A DNA stretch of 64,000 nt, taken from the NCBI GenBank assembly GCA_900542005.1, contig UQLW01000007.1, forward strand, positions 37,558 through 101,557. The letters run 5' to 3'. This stretch comes from an uncultured Eubacteriales bacterium. Lineage in GTDB: Bacteria > Bacillota > Clostridia > Christensenellales > UMGS416. Both the position numbers and the translations under genes were made by a program. Below, piece after piece: positions 16,431 to 25,337 of this stretch. The notes beneath the pieces are model-generated. The model worked only from the letters and a program-made list of their open reading frames with translations, did not search any database and was not told the DNA's origin. How positions within the stretch are numbered: the stretch's first letter is position 1; every line of letters begins with the position of its first letter.

Positions 16431-18250
16431 GCTTCCGCCTCCTGCAGGCGGCGCGTCCGCTCCAGCCGCCAGGCCTTGAGGGCCCGGCCGTAGTCGTCCC
16501 TTGTCAGCGGTTGGTCATATAGGCGCATGCCCTTGTACCGCACCAGGCCGAAGGGCGAATAGGCCCCCTCCAGCGGGTTCACACGGCAGGCCCAGTAGCT
16601 GCCTGTGCCCCGGGCGTATGGGATCACCAAGGCCTCGTCGATCAAAAAGGCTTCGGCCCGGGCAAAGGCCTCATACCGGGCCCTCCGGCTTTCCGTCTGG
16701 GCTTGGGCTTGTGCAAGCAGCGTCTCATAGCGCCCCGTATCGCCCAAACGGTATTCCTCCGCCAGCTCCGGAGCGTTAAAGCCGCCCTCTGCCGGCAGGA
16801 AGGGGTCGGTATAGGTTTCCGGGTCGGCATAGTCGGGGCCCCAGTTGCATTTCATCAGGCAATACCGACCCGAAACGCGGACTGCGCTGATAAAGCCCGT
16901 GGACGGCCCGGCCTCCAGCACCACCTCGATAAAATCTGAGCCAAGCAGCTCCTCCAGCTGCTGTTTGGCAACCTGGGCCTCCAGGGCCCAGCCGGCGTCA
17001 GAGGGATGGTAGGGCATGAGCACCTTCACCGGAAAATGCACGCCCTGGTCCTCCAGCTGGGCGCGGGCCAGGGCCGCATAGCCCTGCGCGGCCTGCGGCT
17101 GATAGGGTTCCCGGGCTGAAATGTCCGCCAGCGGGCCCAGCTGGGTATAGTCAACCCCATCCGCATAGGCGAAATCCGGCGGCGTCAGCGTATGGAGGGC
17201 CAGGCGCTCGGGCCCGTCGGGCTCGGTTACGGACAGCAGCTTTACCCGGTTCAGCCCATAGGCGATTGCCCGGCGGAAATTGACGTTGTTCACCGCCTTT
17301 TCCCAGTTCTCCGGCTCATACTCCTCCGGAAGGTTTACATGGAAGTTAAAGGCGTAAAAGTAGGTAAAATTGCCCTCGCGCCCTGGGAATACCCACTGGC
17401 CCGTTTCCTCCCCGGCCAGCCAGTCATCCATCAGGGCCGTAGGGATCTGCGCCATATCCACCTCGCCGCGCCGGAACATTTCCGCCTCCAGGCTGGCGGC
17501 GTCCTTGTTGTAGATCTCCCGGATGGCGGGGATATGCACCGCCTGCCGGTCCCAGTATGCCGGATTGGCCTGGTAACGGTGCCCGCTTTGGGGCGAGAAC
17601 TCGGCCAGCACATAGGCGCCCGAATACAGCACGCAGCGCTCGTCGCGTCCAAAGGCATCGCCCTGCTCCCGCAGAAAGTCCCCCTGCACCGGCATAAAGC
17701 ACCCATAGGTCAGCATGGTGAGAAAATAGGGAGCGGGGGCCTTCAGCCGGTAGCAGACTGTGCGGCTGTCAGGCGCCCATACGCCCACGGTGGAAAAGTC
17801 GCTGGTTTGGCCCGTGAAGTAGGCCTCCGCCCCGTCGATCACCCGATAGAGGATATTGGCCGTGGCCGACGCATTGGCGCGCTCCAGCACATACCGCGCG
17901 CTGTCCACAAAGTCCTGCGCCGTCAGGGGCGCCGCCTCGCGCCCCTCGCTGTCCACCCAGGTCAGCCCCTCCCGCAGGGTAAAGGTCCATACGAGCCCGT
18001 CGTCGCTCTGGGTCCAGGTTTCGGCCAATCCCGGGCCCAGCGTCCCATAGGCGTCGAATTCCACCAGCGTCCCGATGCAGTTGGCCGCAAAGGAAAGCTC
18101 ATGGCTGCGCGAGGTAATCAAATAGTTCAGCGTTGAAAGCTCCCAGGAATAAAGCCGGCGCAAACAGGCTGCGTCCTCCGTCACCGGGGCGCAGCCTGCC
18201 ATAATCGCCGTCACCGCCCCGGCCAGCAGGGCAAGGAGCCGTCTTTTCAA
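16427..18250 (-). CDS. extracellular peptide-binding lipoprotein (SBP family 5)
   Basis: The protein has 607 residues. It has a lipoprotein signal with lipobox IMAGC (Cys19), then a family 5 (OppA/DppA) binding fold: LVEFDAYGTLGPGLAETW and TFTLREGLTWVDSEG near the N-terminus, NNVNFRRAIAYGLNR in the middle, and MKCNWGPDYADPETYTDP towards the C-terminus. It is anchored outside and delivers peptides to the permeases encoded just downstream. Cluster context points to murein tri- or tetrapeptides, as for MppA and DppE, but ligand choice is an inference. Confidence 0.88.
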   Translation of the reverse strand: MKRRLLALLAGAVTAIMAGCAPVTEDAACLRRLYSWELSTLNYLITSRSHELSFAANCIGTLVEFDAYGTLGPGLAETWTQSDDGLVWTFTLREGLTWVDSEGREAAPLTAQDFVDSARYVLERANASATANILYRVIDGAEAYFTGQTSDFSTVGVWAPDSRTVCYRLKAPAPYFLTMLTYGCFMPVQGDFLREQGDAFGRDERCVLYSGAYVLAEFSPQSGHRYQANPAYWDRQAVHIPAIREIYNKDAASLEAEMFRRGEVDMAQIPTALMDDWLAGEETGQWVFPGREGNFTYFYAFNFHVNLPEEYEPENWEKAVNNVNFRRAIAYGLNRVKLLSVTEPDGPERLALHTLTPPDFAYADGVDYTQLGPLADISAREPYQPQAAQGYAALARAQLEDQGVHFPVKVLMPYHPSDAGWALEAQVAKQQLEELLGSDFIEVVLEAGPSTGFISAVRVSGRYCLMKCNWGPDYADPETYTDPFLPAEGGFNAPELAEEYRLGDTGRYETLLAQAQAQTESRRARYEAFARAEAFLIDEALVIPYARGTGSYWACRVNPLEGAYSPFGLVRYKGMRLYDQPLTRDDYGRALKAWRLERTRRLQEAEA

Positions 18251-18331
18251 GGATGGTAGCCCCCTCTTGCTTGAGATGTACCATCCTATTCCTGGATGTC
18301 TTGTTTCATGCCGGTTGCCATCAGGGCCGCT

Positions 18332-19420
18332 CTATCGCCACGCCTCCACCGGCACGCCGGTTATGCCCAGCCCGGGGGCATCGCTCATCGTAATCCAGCC
18401 GCCTTCAAAGCTGGGGCCGCCCCCATATGGATCGATCCGGCAAAGGCCCGGGCCGTCCAGGTCCGCCCGCGTAATGACGCCCTTGGCCGCCGCCAGATGG
18501 GCCGCCGCCGTAACCGCCAGCTTGCTCTCCAGCATACAGCCGATCATGCATTCCACCCCATATGCCTCGGCCACGGCGCAGATTTTCAGCGCTTCATAGA
18601 TGCCGCCAGTCTTCATCAGCTTGATATTGAGAAGGTCCGCCGCGCCCAGCCGGATGATTTCCACCGCGTCCTTGGGCGAGAATACGCTCTCGTCGGCCAG
18701 GATGGGCGTATATACCCGGCTTGTCACATAGGCCATTCCCTTCAGGTCATGGGCGGCCACCGGCTGCTCCACCAGGTCGAGCTCCAGGCCCTTATCCTCC
18801 ATAGCGGAGATGATCCGCACGCTTTCCTTGGCCGTCCAGCCCTGGTTGGCGTCCACCCGCAGGCGGATGCCGGGCCCCACGGCATGGCGAATCGCCTCCA
18901 CCCGGGCCACGTCGGCCAGGCCCTCCCGGCCCACCTTCAGCTTCAGCACCCGATAGCCCGCCGCCACGGCATCCAGCGCGTCGGCCACCATCTCCTCCAC
19001 CGGATTGACGGATATGGTCAGATCCGTCTCCACCTGTCTCCGCCGGCCGCCCAGCAGCTGGTAGAGGGGCGCGCCATAGCGCTTTCCATATAGGTCGTAA
19101 AGGGCCATGTCCACCGCAGCCTTGGCCGAGGTATTCTTGACCATGCAGCCGCGCAGCCGTTCCATCAGCCCGTCCATGTCCTCAAGCTCCATCCCCAGCA
19201 GCGCCGGCCGGATGCAGCCCTCCACCGCGCCGGTGATGGAGGCGCGGGTTTCCCCGGTGATAACGGCGGTGGGCGGCGCCTCGCCATAGCCCGCCTCGCC
19301 GGTATCGGTCATCACCCGCACCAGGATGTCGTCCACATGCTCCACTGTCCGCAGCGCCGTCTTAAAGGGTCGCGCCAGCGGGATCTGAACCCGCGCCGTC
19401 TGTATATCGGTAATCTTCAT
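18332..19420 (-). CDS. ykfB: L-Ala-D/L-Glu epimerase (dipeptide epimerase)
   Basis: The protein has 362 residues of the enolase superfamily. Catalytic lysines are in the KLK motif (160/162) and K267; metal ligands are D190, E218 and D243. The DLD motif at 320-322 is the one that holds the dipeptide amino group in L-Ala-D/L-Glu epimerases, and all these positions lie within one residue of those in the Bacillus enzyme. It converts L-Ala-D-Glu released from murein to L-Ala-L-Glu, which ordinary peptidases can cut. It lies between the binding-protein gene and a beta-lactamase-fold gene. Confidence 0.92.
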   Translation of the reverse strand: MKITDIQTARVQIPLARPFKTALRTVEHVDDILVRVMTDTGEAGYGEAPPTAVITGETRASITGAVEGCIRPALLGMELEDMDGLMERLRGCMVKNTSAKAAVDMALYDLYGKRYGAPLYQLLGGRRRQVETDLTISVNPVEEMVADALDAVAAGYRVLKLKVGREGLADVARVEAIRHAVGPGIRLRVDANQGWTAKESVRIISAMEDKGLELDLVEQPVAAHDLKGMAYVTSRVYTPILADESVFSPKDAVEIIRLGAADLLNIKLMKTGGIYEALKICAVAEAYGVECMIGCMLESKLAVTAAAHLAAAKGVITRADLDGPGLCRIDPYGGGPSFEGGWITMSDAPGLGITGVPVEAWR

Positions 19421-19429
19421 TCCGGCCTC

Positions 19430-20197
19430 CTATTGCCATGCGTCATATAGCTCCCTGGCGATCTGCTGCATCGCCCGCTCAAAGGGGCCTGTCTCCACGC
19501 CGTTGGCGCACAGGCACAGCACAAAGGGCTGCGGCCCGTATACAATGCCCACATCGTGGGTGATCCCCGCATCTTCTCCCGTCTTGTGGGCCACAGCCGT
19601 CCCCGGCGGCAGCAGCACCGGGATCTTGCCGTTAAGCCGCTGCTTTTTCAGAATATCCAGCATGGCCCGGGAGGCCCCGGGGCTGACCAGCGCGCCCGCC
19701 TCCATGTCCTGCAGCAGCCGTCCGATCTCCTCGGGAACGATGGTGTTCTCGATGCCCTGCCGGGCCAGCTCGGGCGCAAAGAGCCGCCGGTTCAGCCTTG
19801 TCCCGCTCATCCCCTGACTGTCCAGCAAATCGTTCACCGCCCTGGCGCCCAGGCGGTCGATCAGAAGGTTGGTCGCCGTGTTGTCGCTCAGGATGATCAT
19901 CAGCGTATAGAGGTCCTCCGCCGTCACCTGCAGCCCGTCGTGCATATAGCTCAGCGCGCCGCAGGAGGGCATCTTGTCCTCGTGACGGATTGTAAAGGGT
20001 TCATCGGGCCGCAGCGCCCCCTGCTCCATCTGGTCGAAACAGGCCGCCAGGATGGGGATTTTGATGACGCTGGCCGCCAGGAAGGGCTCGCCGGCACGGT
20101 AGCGCAGCGTCTGGCCGGTAACCAGGTTCCGGGCATAAAGGCCCGTCTTGCCTCCAAAGGCCTTAAGTGTTTCGATTAAGCGATCCAATTGCTCCAT
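19430..20197 (-). CDS. cytosolic beta-lactamase-fold serine hydrolase (first copy)
   Basis: The protein has 255 residues without a signal peptide. Motifs are S43-VIK46, S104-D-N106 and K205-T-G207. A Glu in APELARQGIEN lies where class A enzymes have their deacylating glutamate, in a different local sequence. It is the first gene of the murein-peptide operon and has a GGAGG-type site. It is distantly related to the copy at 10903-11694. A cytosolic class A fold in a ykf/dpp operon suggests an amidase or peptidase acting on muropeptides rather than resistance, but the activity is unproven. Confidence 0.75.
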   Translation of the reverse strand: MEQLDRLIETLKAFGGKTGLYARNLVTGQTLRYRAGEPFLAASVIKIPILAACFDQMEQGALRPDEPFTIRHEDKMPSCGALSYMHDGLQVTAEDLYTLMIILSDNTATNLLIDRLGARAVNDLLDSQGMSGTRLNRRLFAPELARQGIENTIVPEEIGRLLQDMEAGALVSPGASRAMLDILKKQRLNGKIPVLLPPGTAVAHKTGEDAGITHDVGIVYGPQPFVLCLCANGVETGPFERAMQQIARELYDAWQ

Positions 20198-20220
20198 TTT
20201 TCCCTCCTTTTGATGCCTTT

Positions 20221-20250
20221 ACTCTATCACAGCCCTCCCCTCCCGCGCAA
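20221..20250 (-). promoter_or_regulatory. possible promoter of the murein-peptide operon
   Basis: On the minus strand TTGCGC (20245-20250) and TAGAGT (20221-20226) are 18 bp apart, 23 bp before the first gene. The match to consensus is moderate. Confidence 0.4.
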
Positions 20251-20287
20251 GCTGCTGCCGCCCGCTTCCAACGGCCCATGCAAAACA

Positions 20288-20320
20288 GGCTGGAGCCCTG
20301 CCTTAAGCCGGGCTCCAGCC
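20288..20320 (-). terminator. terminator after the P-loop protein gene
   Basis: GGCTGGAGCCC and GGGCTCCAGCC form a perfect 11-bp stem with an 11-nt loop, followed on the minus strand by TGTTTTG. It separates the P-loop gene from the murein-peptide operon. Confidence 0.75.
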
Positions 20321-20363
20321 TCGATACGCTGTCCCCGGATCTTTGCCGGGAACGGCCTCTTTG

Positions 20364-21443
20364 CTACAGCGCTTGATCCAGCACCTGCTGGCAAAGCGCG
20401 TCAAGCTTCTCAAAATCCATTGCCGCCACATATTCGGCCTCCAGATCGTCGTGGAGCTCCTTGGCCCGCTCCACCGAAAGCGCCGCCTGCAGCACCAGCT
20501 GGCCGGCCAGGGCCTCCTGCTCCTGCATATCCCGCAGCTCCCGGGCCATCTTCGCCGTGCGCATCAGCTCCCCGGCCTCCAGCGGGATCACCTCGCCCGC
20601 TTCCCACTGCCCCCGGTGGAAGCGGTTGGCCGTGGTAAAGGCGACGCCCGCCTCCGGCAGGATCAGGTGCTCCCACTTGCCCGGGTTCACCAGCGAGCAG
20701 GGGCAGGCGATCGTGTCAAGGCCATGCTCCTGGGCCCTCAGCCGCAGATCAGACAGCAGCGCGTGGGCCGCCGCGCCCCATGGATCGTCGATTTCATATA
20801 CGACCGGGGCCAGGGCCTTCAGCGTTGCGGCATGGAAAGCCACGCGCCCCACCGAAACCGCGCTGATCAGCCGCAGGGACTCCCGCCCGCAGCCCTCCTT
20901 CACCGGCCAGCCGGCCGACAGCGCGCGGCCCATCCGGGCCACCGCCTCCCGGTCCACGGCCGAAGCCGCCAGGGAGCGGTTGTTCTCCAGGAGCGCGCCG
21001 GCCCCGGCCAGCGCGGCCGTAGCCCGCCCATGCAGCCGCCCGATAGCGCCGGAAAGCTCCATGATCTGCGGCCTCCGCCGCTGCAGCCTCGATTCGTCCC
21101 AGGCCGATCCGGTGAAGAGGATCGTTTCATAGGCGCCGGGGTACTTGGCCTCGATCACATGGGGCGCAGTCCCGTCGGCCATGGCCAGCTTTCCGTCATA
21201 GTCGATGATGGCGTCCAGCGAATCCGGGTCCGACGCGCAGGGGATCAGCTCCACCCTGTGGCCCTCCCCGATGAGCCGGGCCGCCACCTTCTTCATCAGC
21301 GTACTTTTACCGCTTCCCGGCCCGCCCTTCATTACGAACATGCGCCAGGCCTCCTCGCCATGCTCCAGCTGGCTGAAAAGGGAAACAAAGCCCCTGGGTG
21401 AGTTGGCCCCCAGGAAAAAGCGTACTTGAGACTGCATTGACAC
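20364..21443 (-). CDS. P-loop NTPase of the PRK06851-like family
   Basis: The protein has 359 residues from a GTG at 21443, which has GGAGG eight bases upstream; the in-frame ATG two codons later is less well placed. Walker A is MKGGPGSGKSTLMKK (about residue 39-53). The surrounding layout (FFLGANSPRGFVSLFSQLE, then CASDPDSLDAIID and MADGTAPHVIEAKYPGA) is that of a conserved Firmicutes protein family of unknown function with two NTPase-like halves. No partner gene is obvious; a terminator separates it from the operon that follows. Confidence 0.65.
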   Translation of the reverse strand: MSMQSQVRFFLGANSPRGFVSLFSQLEHGEEAWRMFVMKGGPGSGKSTLMKKVAARLIGEGHRVELIPCASDPDSLDAIIDYDGKLAMADGTAPHVIEAKYPGAYETILFTGSAWDESRLQRRRPQIMELSGAIGRLHGRATAALAGAGALLENNRSLAASAVDREAVARMGRALSAGWPVKEGCGRESLRLISAVSVGRVAFHAATLKALAPVVYEIDDPWGAAAHALLSDLRLRAQEHGLDTIACPCSLVNPGKWEHLILPEAGVAFTTANRFHRGQWEAGEVIPLEAGELMRTAKMARELRDMQEQEALAGQLVLQAALSVERAKELHDDLEAEYVAAMDFEKLDALCQQVLDQAL

Positions 21444-21561
21444 GGTATTTTCCTCCTTCTATCCTCCCATCGGCAAAAACCTTTGGGGCTTTCCTCTTCA
21501 TAGTATGATGCAGGGGTCCTGATTGCGCTGGGGGCCCGCAAAGACGAAGGAGGAAGGAAGC

Positions 21562-22923
21562 ATGATTTCGCTGTCGTTTATTCACATTCTCTATCTGGCC
21601 CTGATCGCTGTCATTATCGTGGTCATGGCCTGCAAAAAGAGCATCGTTATCCCCTGCGCCGTCGGGATTCTCGCCATCGGCCTATGCTGGACCGGCTCGG
21701 TTACCGGCGCGCTCCAGGGGCTCTTTAACGCGCTGATCTGGGCGGGCACCGAATTTTGGAGTATCATCATCGTCATCTCCATCGTGGTGGCCATGTCCCG
21801 GGCCCTGACGGCCTTGGGCGCCGACGCCCTTCTGATCCGCCCCTTTTCCCGGTGGATGGTCAACCGCACCTGCACCTTTTTTGCGCTGGGCTTTGTGATG
21901 CTGGTCATCTCCTGGTTCATCTGGCCCTCGCCCGCCGTGGCCCTGGTAGGGGCCCTGATGCTGCCAGCGGCCATCAAGGCCGGCGTCCCCGCCCTGTGGG
22001 CGGCGGTCGCGCTCAATCTTTTTGGCCATGGCATGGCCCTTTCCAGCGATTTTTTCATTCAGGGCGCGCCCACCATCACCGCCAAGGCGGCCGGCAGCGA
22101 CGTGGGCCTGCTGATCGCCCGGTCGGTTCCGCTGTGGCTGGTCATGAGCCTGGTGACCGCCGCGGCCGCCTATATCCTGTTCCGCCGCGATATGCGCCGG
22201 CTGCCGCTGCCCTCCCCTGCGCCCCGGCAGGAGGCCAGCCATAAGCCCACCCGCCGGGCGGTGGTGATCGCGCTGATCACGGCCCTGGTCTTTCTGGGCG
22301 ATATCGTGCTGATGCTGGCGCTGAAGCTGCAGGGAGGCGACGCCACGGCCCTGGTGGGCGGCTCGGCGCTGGTCGTGCTGATCATCGCCGCAGTAGCGGC
22401 CCACGGCCCCGTAGCCGCCCTGGAGGAGGCTGGGGAATACCTTAAAGAAGGGCTGAGCTTCGGTATCCGCATTTTCGCCCCGGTCATTGTCATCGGCGCC
22501 TTCTTCTTCCTGGGCAGCGAGCCTGCGGCCCAGGCGGTTTTCGGGCCCCATGCGACCGGCCTGCTCAGCGATATTGGGCAGTACCTGGCCCAAAACGTGC
22601 CCCTGTCCAAGGGCCCGGTCATCCTCTGCGAGGCAGCGGTGGCGGCGGTGACAGGGCTGGACGGCTCCGGCTTCTCCGGCCTGCCCCTGGTCGGCTCCAC
22701 CGCCGCAACCTTTGCCAGCGCCTTGCCCATCCAGAAGGAATCCCTGGCCGCGCTGGGCCAGATCATCACCATTTGGGTGGGCGGGGGCACGCTCATCCCC
22801 TGGGCTGTCATTCCGGTCGCAGCCATCGCCGGGGTCAATCCCTCGGAGCTTGTGCGCAAGAATGCCCTGGCTGTGTTCGCCGGCTTAGCCGCCCTTCTCC
22901 TCGCCGCCTTTATCCTGCTGTAG
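21562..22923 (+). CDS. multi-pass permease, ion-transporter-like
   Basis: The protein has 453 residues from the ATG at 21562 with AAGGAGGAAGGAAG ahead of it. About 11-12 membrane helices are visible, with a mid-protein cytoplasmic loop (RRDMRRLPLPSPAPRQEASH) between two halves. Re-entrant-like segments WPSPAVALVGALMLPAA and TGLDGSGFSGLPLVGSTAATF resemble those of carboxylate and gluconate transporters of the ion transporter superfamily, but I cannot name the family or the substrate. It is monocistronic and ends at a shared terminator. Confidence 0.55.
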   Translation: MISLSFIHILYLALIAVIIVVMACKKSIVIPCAVGILAIGLCWTGSVTGALQGLFNALIWAGTEFWSIIIVISIVVAMSRALTALGADALLIRPFSRWMVNRTCTFFALGFVMLVISWFIWPSPAVALVGALMLPAAIKAGVPALWAAVALNLFGHGMALSSDFFIQGAPTITAKAAGSDVGLLIARSVPLWLVMSLVTAAAAYILFRRDMRRLPLPSPAPRQEASHKPTRRAVVIALITALVFLGDIVLMLALKLQGGDATALVGGSALVVLIIAAVAAHGPVAALEEAGEYLKEGLSFGIRIFAPVIVIGAFFFLGSEPAAQAVFGPHATGLLSDIGQYLAQNVPLSKGPVILCEAAVAAVTGLDGSGFSGLPLVGSTAATFASALPIQKESLAALGQIITIWVGGGTLIPWAVIPVAAIAGVNPSELVRKNALAVFAGLAALLLAAFILL

Positions 22924-22942
22924 CCGCCTCTCCCCTCATACA

Positions 22943-22981
22943 AAAGGCGCGGCCCTTCCCCATGGGGAGGGCCGCGCCTTC
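22943..22981. terminator. bidirectional terminator
   Basis: AAGGCGCGGCCCTTCCCC and GGGGAGGGCCGCGCCTT form a long stem between the convergent permease and GH28-like genes. Confidence 0.85.
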
Positions 22982-22999
22982 TTGATCCTTAGCCGCAGG

Positions 23000-24205
23000 T
23001 TATAGCTGCGCCTTCACCTCGCCGTCCGCCTGCAGGCAATCGATACCGCCTTCATCCTTCAGCAGCCTGTCGCCCGTCACCGCCACGCAGGACAGATCCA
23101 GCCGCGCGATATGCCCCTGGTTCCGCAGCCAGGGGATCGCCTCGCCGGTTTCGTTTTCCTGGGTGGCATAGCGGACCGCCAGACGCCCAACCTCCACCTG
23201 GGGATCGATGCCCACGGTTTCCACCGCAGTGACCGATTCCCTCCGGTGCAGGTTTTCAATAAGCGCGTTTTTCACCACGGCGTCCTTCTCCATCCAGATC
23301 AGCGGATAGACAAAGCCGCCGTCCTTGCGGTACATGCTGTGGCGCACCGCCTTGGATACATACAAATCCCGCAGGGTAATCTGATCGAAAAGGCCCTTGC
23401 GCCCGCGCTCCGGATAATACACCGAAAAGGCCACGGCATACTGAAAAAAGGTGCCATAGACATTGGAGATGGTCACCCGGCGGATCCAGCTGCCCGCCGA
23501 CAGCATCCGCACCGCACTGTGGCAGTCGTGGGTAAAGATCCCGTCGATCTCGATATCCTCAATGGGGCCATAATATCCATCGTCGGCGTTCAGGGCCACC
23601 ATATCGTCATAGCAGGGGCCCTTCAGGTTACGGATGGAGACAAACCGGCAGTCGCCATCCAGGTGTACGCCGTCCATGTTGCCGGGGAAAGGGTTCCCAT
23701 GGTTGAAGTCAAAGATCAGGTTTTCCACCGTCACCTGCTCCACCCGCGCCATTTGAACGGCAAAGGTGACGGGATCCTTCACCGTCAGATCCTGGATCAT
23801 CAGGTTTTTCACATGGAAGAACCGGATGGCCACGCCGGTGTAAAAATCATAGCCCGGATAACCTTGCGCGGGCGTATAGCCCTCAGGCAGCTGGTGCAGC
23901 GGATAGTGGATGGGGTTTGGATGCTGGGCCATGTTGTTCATGTTCCATATCCCGCCGGTCACTGAAATATTCTCGTTGCCGGCCTCCATATCCGCGTTGC
24001 CCAGCATGACGCAGTTGCTTTGGGGCATGAGCATTACTTCAGTAAAGCGGTCCAGCTGCAGGCTTTGGCCTGAATGCATCAAAAGCGTACGGGAAATCAA
24101 ATACTTCACCTCAGGCGGCGGCAGCTGCACCGTCGCCCGCCCGGTGTCCAGCAGCGCTTGGATCGCCGCCGTATCGTCATGCACGCCGTCTCCATAGAGC
24201 TTCAT
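23000..24205 (-). CDS. right-handed beta-helix protein, GH28-like polygalacturonase family
   Basis: The protein has 401 residues from the ATG at 24205, preceded by AGGAAGAA; an ATG four codons earlier abuts the only other SD-like bases. The N-terminal DGVHDDTAAIQALLD is the standard pectate-lyase superfamily start. Repeated helix turns follow (NISVTGGIWNMNN, VKNLMIQDLTVKDP, VEQVTVENLIFDF). NMDGVHLDG and YDDMVALNADD match the acidic active-site turns of GH28. No signal peptide is seen. It is the last gene of an operon with an esterase and an arabinofuranosidase, suggesting pectin breakdown. Confidence 0.75.
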   Translation of the reverse strand: MKLYGDGVHDDTAAIQALLDTGRATVQLPPPEVKYLISRTLLMHSGQSLQLDRFTEVMLMPQSNCVMLGNADMEAGNENISVTGGIWNMNNMAQHPNPIHYPLHQLPEGYTPAQGYPGYDFYTGVAIRFFHVKNLMIQDLTVKDPVTFAVQMARVEQVTVENLIFDFNHGNPFPGNMDGVHLDGDCRFVSIRNLKGPCYDDMVALNADDGYYGPIEDIEIDGIFTHDCHSAVRMLSAGSWIRRVTISNVYGTFFQYAVAFSVYYPERGRKGLFDQITLRDLYVSKAVRHSMYRKDGGFVYPLIWMEKDAVVKNALIENLHRRESVTAVETVGIDPQVEVGRLAVRYATQENETGEAIPWLRNQGHIARLDLSCVAVTGDRLLKDEGGIDCLQADGEVKAQL

Positions 24206-24221
24206 TTCTTCCTGCATCCTG

Positions 24222-25322
24222 CTAATCCTCCAGCACGGCCAAAAGGGTCTGTGCGTAAACCCTGGCTAAAAAGTCGTTGGGGTGGTTCACGTTGTTCCCG
24301 GTCATATCGCGGAAGGCCTTGCGGGCAAGCAGCGCATGGTGCATGCCCGTCATATCCGCCAGGGCCGCGCCCGGTCCGCACAGCTGCCGGAGCGCCGGCA
24401 GCAGCCCGTCATGGGTACCGTAAAACCCGCGCTCCTCCAGCTCCGGCCCATCCCCGCCGGGGCAGCGGGGCCGGTCGTTGGTTAAAAGGGCTTCCCGATT
24501 GGGCACCGTGGTGGCCACCAGGACAAACTCCGCCTCCGGCTGCGCCCTGCGTACGGCGGCCATGATCCCTGCGATATTATCCCGGTAAGCCTCCGGGGTT
24601 ACGCCCAGGGAGCCGTCGTTCATACCAAAGGCGATTACGGCAAGATCCGGACGGTGTTTAGCGGCCCTTTCCTCGGCCTCCGCCAGGCCCCAGGCCGACA
24701 CCGTGCCGCCTACGGCGGTATTCACGCTGGAAAAGTCAGTCTTGGGCCAGCGGGCTTTAAGGCCTGCCATGACCATCTGGCACCAGTCCGGCTGATAGGG
24801 CTCAATCCCTGTGACCGCGCTGGAGTTGGCGCCGGTCGTGATGCTATCGCCATAAAAAAGCACTTTAACCGGCTGTCCCTGCCGGAGCTTTCCGGCAACG
24901 TGCGGCAGCCATGCCAGCTGCCCCTGGGGCACGGGCCCCTGCCAGCGCTCCGCATGCCGGTAGCTGACCACATATTGATAGCGGTGGAAAAAGGCCCCTT
25001 CGGAGAACCTGAGATACCCGCCGCCCCTTTTCCAAAAGCAGCCGCCTGGGATGAAATCCGGCGGAGCATATTCCTCCGGCGTCATGCCCGTAATGGGCGA
25101 TTGCGCTGGAATCAGCAGCCTGCCCCCTTCGACCCGATAGTCGGCGCCCGGCTCATACCGGATCGTCATTTCCGCGTTCCATAGCTCCGTCACCTGCTCC
25201 GGTTGGTACAAAAGCGGCACCTGCAGCGCCTCACCCGGCGCGCGGACGGGCATAAAGCTCTCGTGGTATACCGTATCGCCCTGCCACAGCGGCTTCAGCA
25301 GCCGCTCCATATCCATCTTCAT
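24222..25322 (-). CDS. SGNH/GDSL esterase with N-terminal sandwich domain
   Basis: The protein has 366 residues. Residues of about 1-140 look like a beta-sandwich carbohydrate-type domain. The SGNH core starts with VKVLFYGDSITTGANS (the nucleophile Ser in GDS), then VGGTVSAWG (Gly block), AFGMNDGS (Asn block) and HPNDF near the C-terminus (catalytic His). This layout is found in acetyl xylan and pectin deacetylases. No signal peptide is seen. It lies 15 bp after the GH51 gene and just before the GH28-like gene, so it probably removes acyl groups from the same oligosaccharides. Confidence 0.8.
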   Translation of the reverse strand: MKMDMERLLKPLWQGDTVYHESFMPVRAPGEALQVPLLYQPEQVTELWNAEMTIRYEPGADYRVEGGRLLIPAQSPITGMTPEEYAPPDFIPGGCFWKRGGGYLRFSEGAFFHRYQYVVSYRHAERWQGPVPQGQLAWLPHVAGKLRQGQPVKVLFYGDSITTGANSSAVTGIEPYQPDWCQMVMAGLKARWPKTDFSSVNTAVGGTVSAWGLAEAEERAAKHRPDLAVIAFGMNDGSLGVTPEAYRDNIAGIMAAVRRAQPEAEFVLVATTVPNREALLTNDRPRCPGGDGPELEERGFYGTHDGLLPALRQLCGPGAALADMTGMHHALLARKAFRDMTGNNVNHPNDFLARVYAQTLLAVLED

Positions 25323-25337
25323 TCCCGTGCGTCCCCT

